A stretch of 64,000 bases of DNA from Cranoglanis bouderius (lineage: Eukaryota > Chordata > Actinopteri > Siluriformes > Cranoglanididae). Positions 55,955 through 64,000 of the stretch are shown here, in pieces. The stretch is taken from NCBI GenBank assembly GCA_023630585.1, contig CM042552.1, positions 17,619,569 to 17,683,568 on the forward strand, written 5' to 3'. A model generated the notes under the pieces. The model saw only the letters and a program-made list of their open reading frames with translations, made no database searches and was not told the origin of the DNA. How positions within the stretch are numbered: position 1 is the stretch's first letter; every line of letters begins with the position of its first letter. The position numbers were made by a program, and so were the translations under genes.

Positions 55955-56940
55955 CTCTATGTCCCCAGGGTCCTATGTTCCCCAGGTTTATATGGTACAT
56001 AATGAACACATGAAAAAAGGGTCATATGTCCCCAGGGTCCTATGTTCCCCAGGTTTATATAGTATATAACACATGAAAAGGGTCCTATGTCCCCAGGGTT
56101 CTATGGCAAATAATGAACACATGAAAAAAAGGGTCCTATGTCCCCATGGTCCTATGTTCCCCAGGTTTATATGGTACATAATGAACACATGAAAAAAGGG
56201 TCCTATGTTCCCAGGGTCCTATGTTCCCCAGGTTTATATGGTACATAATGAACACATGAAAAAAGGGTCCTATGTCCCCAGGGTCCTATGTTCCCCAGGT
56301 TTATATGGTATATAACACATGAAAAGGGTCCTATTTTCACCGGGTCCTATGTTCCCAGGGTCCTATGTTCCCCAGGTTTATATGGTGCATAATGAACACA
56401 TGAAAAAAGGTTTCTATGTCCCCAGGGTCCTATGTTCCCCAGGTTTATATGGCAAATAATGAACACATGAAAAAAGGGTCCTGTGTCCCCAGGGTCCTAT
56501 GTTCCCCAGGTTTATATGGTACATAATGAACACATGAAAAAAGGATCCTATGTCCCCAGGGTCCTATGTTCTCCAGGTTTATATGGTATATAACACATGA
56601 AAAGGGTCCTATTTTCCCCGGGTCCTATGTTCCCAGGGTCCTATGTTCCCCAGGTTTATATGGTACATAATGAACACATGAAAAAAGGTTTCTATGTCCT
56701 CAGGGTCCTATGTTCCCCAGGTTTATATGGCAAATAATGAACACATGAAAAAAGGGTCCTATGTCCCCAGGGTCCTATGTTCCCCAGGTTTATATGGTAC
56801 ATAATGAACACATGAAAAAAGGATCCTATGTCCCCAGGGTCCTATGTTCTCCAGGATTATATGGCACATAATGAACACATGAAAAAGAGTCCTATATTCC
56901 CATGGTCCTATGTTCCCCAGGTTTATACCGCACATAATGT
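55955..56940. repeat. 67-bp minisatellite, about 15 units
   Basis: Unit 'ggtcctatgtccccagggtc' + 'ctatgttccccaggtttata' + 'tggtacataatgaacacatg' + aaaaaag. A shortened variant (tatataacacatgaaaaggg) occurs at about 56060, 56310 and 56590, and the block around it is itself repeated, so the array has higher-order structure. It is the reverse orientation of 54380-54640. Confidence 0.95.
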
Positions 56941-57585
56941 GCATTTCCTTCACTACTAGCGATGCTAGTGTTTTAGTGGGTGATATCTGGTCAGCTCTAA
57001 ATACCTAACTACCCCATTAGCTTGTTTTAGTTGATATTAGCATTATTAATTTAGAGCTGTTGCGAATGATACTAGCTAGTTTCCGCATACTTTTAACAAT
57101 GCTAACATTTTCTTGAGTAATATAGTGCACTCTTGACATCATCTTTAATGTATTATCAGCTTTTTAGCTTCTATGTCTTTAACGATCAATTATATTCAAT
57201 TATAGTGTCTTTCAGCTAGCTGTCATGTATCATTAGCAAGGGATATTTTAGCAATCGTCTTAGCAACGTACCTTCAAAGTTAATACACTTGGGCTTCATT
57301 TGTTACTTGCAACCCGCATTTAGCCATAATGTATGATCTGCACCGCTAGTATTTTGGTGAGGAATATAGCCTTATGCTACCTCACTATTAGTATGGTGTT
57401 TGGCGTCCTTCGTGTTAGCCGTCTGACAGGAGAGAGTGACTACCAATCCATATTCATGAGGACTTAAAGCCTATCTAGGGAATTACTTGTAAAAAAAAAA
57501 GGGATGCACACTCGCTGACTTCTGCTGTCTTTTACAAAGTGCCCTTGAAACTCTTTATCAAGCAATTTTCACCGTGTCAATGAGG

Positions 57586-57620
<35 letters not shown>

Positions 57621-57831
57621 GCATGCTGACAGTCAGATCAGGCTAATCCTCACACACTCAGCACTGTCATGTCTCCTGTTCCATGTAAAAAGATTAGCTT
57701 AGCTCTGATGCTAAATATCGATTTTAGCTTCTACTCATTACTAGCAACATTTTTTTTTTTTTTTGTAAACATCCTAGTATTCAAATTAGCATTTATTCAT
57801 GATTAGCAATATTATATGTCTGCTTAGCTAA
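56941..57831. other. Non-coding, with (CA)n at 57584-57617
   Basis: AT-rich with many ttagc/gctaa words and a run of about 18 T near 57750. No gene seen. Confidence 0.5.
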
Positions 57832-58256
57832 TGCTAACTACTTACATTCATTCATTACAGGTGATGTTTAGCTTTCATGCTAACTATTTACATAAATTCA
57901 TTACAGGTGATGTTTAGCTTTCATGCTAACTATTTACATTAATTAATTACAGGTGATGTTTAGCTCTGGTGCTAACTATTTATATGAATTCATTACAAGT
58001 GATGTTTAGCTCTGATGCTAACTACTTACATTCATTCATTACAGGTGATTTTTAGCTCTGGTGCTAACTATTTATATGAATTCATTACAGTTGATGTTTA
58101 GCTTTGATGCTAACTACTTACATTCATTCATTACAGGTGATGTTTAGCTCTGATGCTAACTACTTACATTCATTCATTACAGGTGATGTTTAGCTTTCCT
58201 GCTAACTATTTACATTAATTAATTACAGGTGATGTTTAGCTCTGGTGCTAACTACC
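57832..58256. repeat. 46-bp minisatellite, nine units
   Basis: Unit 'tgctaactacttacattcat' + 'tcattacaggtgatgtttag' + ctctga. The unit start recurs from 57832 to 58246, 414 bases, exactly nine times 46. Two sub-types (ctttcat and ctctggt endings) alternate in places. Confidence 0.95.
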
Positions 58257-58289
58257 TATTTTAGCTTCTATACTTATTCTATTCCTGTT

Positions 58290-58560
58290 TTCTATTGTTC
58301 TCTTTTCTTGCTTTCTCTTTTTTAACCTCCATCCTTTTTTTGCCCCCCCTCCCCCCCCCCCATTTTAGTTCCATCTTTCTTGTGCCACTATTTTTCTTTT
58401 TTTTATCCATCCTTTTTTCTTTTCCTCCATCTTTTTTGCCCTCCACTGCCTTCCTTCTTTCTTTTTCCATCCTTCTATCAATTATTTCTCCATATACCTC
58501 AATTTTTTTTTTTTTTTAGACTTCTGTCTTCTACCATGTTTTTTTTTTTTTCCCTTACCC
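58290..58560. repeat. Pyrimidine-rich tract with a poly-C stretch
   Basis: T/C-rich; includes 'cccccctcccccccccccc' near 58344-58362 and T runs near 58503 and 58540. Confidence 0.85.
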
Positions 58561-58919
58561 CCCTGAACGCCCTCGCCTTTGTAAATGGGACACGACCGGC
58601 CCACGCTCGGCTCCTCGGGCATCAATGACTCATTGAGCGGAGAATTAAAGGGCATGTGCACGGCTTGCAGCGCTGATGTGATAAGCTACACACACTTCAA
58701 AGCTCACAGTCATGAATGGAACAGTGTGACAGCAGGAAATACCAACGTGACCAACCATCATCATCATCATCATCATCATCATCATTCCTGATACACACGC
58801 TTCAGGACTAAAGGTCAGGATTAAAATCCCAAAATCCCAATAGCTACAAGGTTAATGTAGCCAACAAGTAGTGGAAGCCTATAGCCACCAGTTTAGCATT
58901 ACACAAACTGCATCTCTCT
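58561..58919. other. Non-coding with (CAT)10 at 58756-58787
   Basis: A CAT trinucleotide run would read as ten His in one frame (58585-58791); no supporting coding evidence. Confidence 0.7.
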
Positions 58920-59690
58920 CTCTCTCTCATCTTTATCTTTTTCTTCTTCACTGTTTTTTCTTTACCCCTTTTCCATGAACTTTTTTATTATATTGTGAAC
59001 TTTCTTTCTTTGTTTCTTTCTTTATTCACAGATGTCTTTCTTATTTATTCATTATTCATTTTTTTTTCATTTTCTCCTCACATCCTTCTTTCTTTCTTTC
59101 TTCTTTCTTTTTTCTTCGTCTTTTGTATCGATTGATTGTTGATTCATTTTCATTTTCACTCTCGTTTCCTTATTTTTTGGTTCGTCACTTTTTTTTTTTG
59201 TTTGTTTCTTTCTTTTCTTGTTTCTTTTGTTATTGCTTTTTTTTCTATATTCGTTTTTCTGTTTATTTATTCTTCCCATCTCTTCTTTCTTTATTTTTTC
59301 TCTTTCTTTCTCCGTTATTCATTTAATTACTTGTTTATTTATTTATCCATTGATGTATTTTTTTTTTTTATTTATTGATTGGTTTCCTTTGTTCATTAAT
59401 GTCTTTGTTTATTTACTCATTTTCTTCCTTCTTTCCGTATTTATTGCTCCTGGTATCTTTCTGTCTTCCTTTCTGTTTACTTTCTTTTTGATTTATTGAT
59501 ATGCCTTTATTCATTGTCTTCCTTTATTGATCAATTTTCATTCTTCTTTCCTTATTTATTGCTCCTCGCATCCTTCCATCTTTCTTTCTTTCTTTCTTTC
59601 TTTGTTTTCATTCCTGTTTCCTTATTTTTTTGTTCCTCACCTTCTTTTTTCTTTTTTTTCCTGCTCATCCAGTAGCAGTGTACTCACGGC
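58920..59690. repeat. Pyrimidine-rich array
   Basis: T/C-rich with TTTC runs and repeated 'cattcttctttccttattta' and 'ttgctcctcgcatccttcc' phrases (about 59420-59460, 59540-59575, 59610-59640). Frames are Phe-rich low complexity. Confidence 0.85.
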
Positions 59691-60469
59691 TTTCACCACC
59701 CTGACTCAGGGATGAGGCGTATTTGAACAAACCAAAAACACAAATCAGATGTGAAGTTTAATCATTCTGGTTACTTTTATTGTACCGGCTCCGCCTTCAG
59801 ACTCTAGGCCGCGCCCCTCCACACCCCACAGTGTTGAGTGACACCAAACTCTGTGCCGGGGGAATAAAGTGATGTGGCGCACGTTTAATTGGTGACTGAC
59901 TCAGCACTCGTCCCACAGCAGGCTTCAGGCACCTACAGGAGCTCCGTTCCTCCAGATCACGTCATATTAATGTTTGAGACTGGGACATGGCGACAGACGA
60001 GGACAAACAGTGCGGAGATGACACGGGAAATTAATCATCCGGAACATTCCAGATTATAATAATGTCTGCTTTTGACTTATAGAGCGTAGACTCCTGCTAG
60101 TTCAGTGTGTTTGTACTGCTCTCTGTCTGACTTCAGGCCAAACTAAAGTGTAAGTGTCTAATTATGACGCAGTGCAGTTCTATTGGCTGAAATCAGTCAC
60201 ATGATCACCTGGACCGTTTACACAATTGTCAAAGCTAACACCGGTGAGCGTTGCAGAAAGTAGTTGTGACCAGAGAACGTTAGCTAAACATAGCTAAACA
60301 GGTACACTGAGGGAACGCTAAAGCTAGCACAATATGGCCAAATATTCTGTTTATTCTGGCCACACCATTAAGAAGCCACACTCACTTTATAGCACGTCGG
60401 CTAGCTGGCTAGCTAGCTCACATTGATTTGTACACTCCTGTTAAATGTGCTTCCGGTGAAATTGGCGTC
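59691..60469. other. Unique-looking non-coding sequence
   Basis: Balanced composition, CpG-containing text at 59790-60050; no open frame with a recognisable domain. Scattered gctagc words near 60300-60420. Confidence 0.45.
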
Positions 60470-61635
60470 CCTTCTTCCTTTTCTCCATCTGACGAGCTGG
60501 AGAAACAGCTGTAGGTTAATTGGCAACAGGTCAGTAACATCATTAGGTATAAAAAGAGTATCTTAGAGAGGCAGAGTCTCTCAGAAGTAAGGATGGGCAG
60601 ATGTTCACCTATCTGCGAAAAACTGCGTCTAGAATAATGTTCTTCAACATAAAATTGCAAAGACTTTGAATATCTCATCATCTACAGTACATAATATCAT
60701 CAAAAGATTCCGATATGGAGAAATCTCTGTGCGCAAGGGACAAGGGTGAAAATCAATATTGCATGCCCATGATCTTCAGGTGCTCAGGCGGCACTGTATT
60801 AAAAACAGGCATGATTCTGTAATAGAAATCACTGCATGGGCTCAGAAACACCTCCAGAACTCATTGTCTGTGAACACAGCTCACCGTGCCATCCACAAAT
60901 GCTGGTTAAAGCTCTATCGTGCAAGGAAGAAGCCGTATGTGAACGTGATCCAGAAACGCAGCCGTCTTCTCTGGGGCAAAGCTCATTTAAAATGGACTGA
61001 GGCAAAGTGGGAAACTGTTCTGTGGTCAGACGAATTGAAATTTGAAATTATTTTGGATACCATGGACGCAGTGACCTTTAAACTAAAGAGGACTAAAGAG
61101 GAGAGGGACCATCTGGCTTGTTATCAGTGCTCAGTTCAAAAGCCTGCATCTCTGATGGTATGGGGGTGCATTAGTGCCCATGGAAGGGGCAGCTTACACA
61201 TCTGGAATGGCACCATCAATGCTGAAAGGTATATACAGGTTTTAGAGCAACATACAGTATGCTTCCATCCAGATTCCATCTCATCTTTACTTCTGAGAGA
61301 CTCTGCCTCTCTAAGATACTCTTTTTATACCCAATCTTTTTATACCCAATCATGTTATTGACCTGTTGCCAATTAACCTCCAGCTGTCTCTTTTTAGTAA
61401 CACTTACTTTTCCAGCCTTTTGTTGCCCCTGTCCCAACCTTTTTGAGACGTGTTGCGGCCACCAAATTCAAAATTACCTTGTTTTTTTCCCTTAAAATTT
61501 CCTCAGTTTAAACATTTGTTATGTTTTCTATGTTCTATCATGAATAACATTTGGGTTTATGAGATTTGCAAATCATTGCATTCTGTTTTTAGTTACATTT
61601 TACACGGCGTCCCAACTTTTTTGGAATTGGGATTG
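60470..61635 (+). mobile_element. Tc1/mariner element, family K, rearranged
   Basis: The right terminus (cccaacttttttggaattgg, ending gattg at 61635) is followed by TA at 61636-61637 and is a widespread fish Tc1 end. The left inverted repeat is not visible; the element is recognisable from about 60491 (5' untranslated part). The C-terminal half of the transposase is absent. In its place, 61262-61445 is an inverted copy of the 5' untranslated region (complementary to 60491-60600 and further 5' sequence). Confidence 0.9.
60593..61262 (+). pseudogene. Tc1 transposase, N-terminal two-thirds (broken)
   Basis: Start MGRCSPICEKLRLE at 60593, then a deletion and frame changes through the helix-turn-helix (KIAKTLNISSSTVHNIIKRF-like). 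From 60759 the frame is clean: HDLQVLRRHCIKNRHDSVIE, QNSLSVNTAHRAIHKCWLKL, LWGKAHLKWTEAKWETVLWS. DELKFEI carries the first catalytic Asp, and SLMVWGCISAHGRGSLHIWN the GGG-type motif. After RYIQVLEQH the coding sequence ends in the inverted segment, so the second Asp and the Glu are missing. It cannot be active. Confidence 0.9.
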
Positions 61636-61639
61636 TAAG

Positions 61640-62110
61640 TAAGTAAGTCATTTCCACTACAAAGTACACAAACATCGTATCTGAAAGGTAAGAGAGTTAC
61701 AAAATAAAAAACTACCACTGTCGTCCGCATTTTCGGAATCGGGCTCGAACTAATACGGTAAAACCCACGACATTATTAACTGTGTTTATAATTGCTTTAG
61801 GAGCCTTGGAAGCCGAAGCTCTCGATTATGGTAAGGGGCATTACATTTCCGACACACTCTTGAACTTTTGGGCCAATCACAACGCAATGGGTCAGCTGGC
61901 CAATCAGAGCACTCTGGGCTTTTTGGAAGGCGGGGCTTTGGAGAAACTGGAACTCAGTCAGAGCGTTTCAGGAAGACTGGGAAGACTGGGAGGTACTGCA
62001 ATAGTGTACGGTATGTGAAAAATATGTTTTTTTGAATATTCAAGCATGTTAACCTATTCTATTACACCCAATAAACAAAAAAATAAATAAATAAAATTTT
62101 CAGTAGCATC
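61640..62110. repeat. Probable dispersed repeat at about 61735-62110
   Basis: Text such as gaagccgaagctctcgatta, gggccaatcacaacgcaatg, ggccaatcagagcactctgg and gcatgttaacctattctatt looks like an interspersed fish repeat, but I cannot name the family. The 78-codon frame at 61782-62018 has no domain. Confidence 0.45.
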
Positions 62111-62639
62111 ATGTGACCCCTTTAAACAGCACAAAAACTGACCTACATGTTTGCTATGTAGTTTTATAGTTTTCTTTCTTTCTTTCTTGTGTCTGTGTAT
62201 GTGTGTGTGTATGAGTCCATGTGTGCGCATCTGTTCTCGCCGGTAAACTTCAACTCTGAGTTATTGCTGGTTTACAGTGGGCAGAGATCTGGAAACCATC
62301 CACATACACTTCTGAACACACCCACCTAAGCACCCCCCTCCACCACCCCCACCCTCCCACATACAGAGTGAACTCCAATGAAACCATTATGTTGTAAAAC
62401 CCTGGCCCTCTGCCAGGTACTGGATCGCTGTAACACCACAACAAAAAAGCTATGAGAAACAATAGCGTAGCGTGGAAATGGCTCTGCATGGGAGATTGGG
62501 GGAAGGGGAGGAGTGTACACTTTTCATCTAGGGCCCTTAATGCCGGGTTTTCATTTTAATGACACTCGATACTACAGTCAGAGAAAATAAAATAAGACGC
62601 TAACATCCAGGTTCTCATTAAGATTTAACATTCAACACC
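62111..62639. other. Non-coding with GT and C-rich runs
   Basis: Short TTTC and GT runs near 62172-62210. At 62331-62359 C runs of 6, 5, 3 and 3 on the plus strand make a G-quadruplex motif on the minus strand. No gene seen. Confidence 0.55.
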
Positions 62640-63545
62640 ACCAAGAAAGCAGAAAGGAGCGTGTGGTGTAGGACAGAGAGAAAAAAAAGCAGGAAGGAAG
62701 AGAAGAAAAAGAGGACTAAAGAAGAAAGAGGGGGAAAGAAAGCTAGTAAAATAGAGAAACAAGAAAGGGAGGAAGGAAGAGAGAAAGAGACCACGACAAA
62801 CTGAAATGAAGAAATAAGGAAAAAATAAAATAACAAGAAAATAAGAGAAAGAAAGAAAGAAAGAAAGAAAGAAGGATGAAGAAAAAGAAAAAAGAGATTG
62901 ATGTATCAATGAAAGAGCAACTTATTGTCAAGGAGATTAAAAAAATGTAAAGAATTTAAAAACAAGCATGATGGATAAAAAAAATGAAGAAAGGCAAAGA
63001 AGATGTGAAATAGGAAGGTATAAAAGAATGAAGAAGGGATGGGGAAAAGAAAGAAAGATAGAAAAATGAAAGAATGAAAGAAAGAAGAGACAGAACACTA
63101 GTATAATTTACAAACAAGAAGGGAAGGAGTAGAGAAATAAACTGTGAAGAAACTAAACAGAAAGAAGGGGAAAAAATTAAAAAGAGGAAAAATGAAAGAG
63201 AGCAAGGAAGTAAGAAAAAGAGAGAAAGAACCAGAGCACAACAAGAAAGTAAAAATAAAGAAGAATAAAAAAAAGTAAAGAATTAAGGAAATAAAGCATG
63301 ATGGATAAAAAAAAATGAAGAAAAGATTCGATATAAATAAAACATGAAGGTATTAAAAAAGCAAGTAAGAAAGAAAGAAGAATAGCACAAAATGGAAAGA
63401 ATATGGAGAAATAAACAAAGAAAGAAGGAAAAAAGAAAAGGGTTGGGGTTAGAGAAGGAGACAGGAAGGAAGAATGGAAGGAGGAGAAAAGAGAAAAGAA
63501 TTAGCAAAAGAAAGATAAGTAAAAGAGAGAAAGAAAGCAAGGTAG
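62640..63545. repeat. Purine-rich array with a 330-bp repeat
   Basis: A/G-rich. The phrase gcatgatggataaaaaaaa occurs at about 62966 and 63296, 330 bases apart, with similar neighbours ('gtaaagaattt', 'aacatgaaggtattaaaa'). Frames are Lys/Glu or Phe-rich low complexity. Confidence 0.85.
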
Positions 63546-63673
63546 CATCAGCTGTATTTCCTCTTTTACATACTCACTTCTCTCTGTCTCTCTATCCATC
63601 TGTCTCACACCAGAGGTGTTCTGTCTGTCAATCAGGTCATGTGACCCTGATCACCAGAGCTGCACTGATGCAA

Positions 63674-63680
<7 letters not shown>

Positions 63681-63717
<37 letters not shown>
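63681..63717. repeat. (CT)18 microsatellite
   Basis: Pure CT run. Confidence 0.97.
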
Positions 63718-63720
<3 letters not shown>

Positions 63721-64000
63721 ATATACGAATGCTACAATCCACTCATTTATTACACCCTGTTTAACGAGTTGGGCACAAGTTACTAAAACTACATTGAAAT
63801 CACTTGAAATACTGTAGAACAAACTTTGTTTTAGACCAGAAGCAGTATACTTACCGTCATTGTTTTATATTAAGGAACATTTTAAGTTGCAGAAAATCTG
63901 ATTAAATACTGGAATTTGTGTCTTGTTTATAAAATCTTGCATAATACCGCTCCTACTCCACTTAAAAAGTTTATTACACAGAGGAAAGATACTTATCGGG
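63718..64000. other. Non-coding, nothing recognised
   Basis: AT-rich sequence to the window edge. Confidence 0.5.

Noticed and set aside
58585..58791. Frame ending in ten His residues
   Set aside because: The His run is a CAT microsatellite; the frame has no other support.
61782..62018. 78-codon frame with good-looking composition
   Set aside because: The underlying sequence resembles a dispersed fish repeat; no protein domain is evident.
1..64000. A new multi-gene system
   Set aside because: No cluster of intact genes exists here; every protein-like segment of known type is a broken transposase or reverse transcriptase.

Overview
The window looks like teleost fish nuclear DNA. It is AT-rich and non-coding, dense in CA/GT, TC, AAT and TTTC microsatellites, and holds at least twelve Tc1/mariner copies whose families I recognise from fish genomes. 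There is also a LINE reverse-transcriptase fragment, a piggyBac fragment and several inverted-repeat elements (MITEs). The Tc1 families and a MITE with ggctgcgtccgaaa ends would fit an ostariophysan such as a catfish, but that is inference from memory. I see no host gene I can defend. Nearly all long open frames come from tandem repeats or broken transposases.

Layout. 0-10 kb: a Tc1 end, a 39-bp CCAAT minisatellite split by a MITE, a decayed tandem repeat of about 237 bp, and an old Tc1 fossil. 10-20 kb: microsatellites, a Tc1 inserted in a CTGT/CTAT array, a 1.4-kb purine array with higher-order structure, a 39-bp minisatellite and several strong palindromes. 20-27 kb: an AAT-linked interspersed repeat, a duplicated 200-bp segment, a Tc1 with both ends and two purine arrays. 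27-33 kb: a cluster of four Tc1 elements of different families, a piggyBac C-terminus and a tRNA-Gly-like sequence. 33-40 kb: a decayed repeat of about 85 bp rich in GCTAGC-like motifs, invaded by a LINE. 40-44 kb: nested transposons, including the best-preserved transposase, broken by one in-frame stop. 45-59 kb: pyrimidine arrays, a 125-bp higher-order minisatellite, a 67-bp minisatellite present in both orientations and a 46-bp minisatellite. 59-64 kb: a rearranged Tc1 carrying an inverted copy of its own 5' region, then another purine array.

The parts do not form a pathway. They record successive transposon insertion, internal deletion and tandem-repeat growth. Items most worth following up are the nearly intact Tc1 (41.1-42.7 kb) with an internal empty-site control, the CCAAT array, the self-inverted Tc1 at 60.5-61.6 kb, the inverted 67-bp minisatellites, the 20-bp perfect hairpin at 14.4 kb and the tRNA-Gly-like sequence with paired changes in its stems. 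I found no convincing new gene system.
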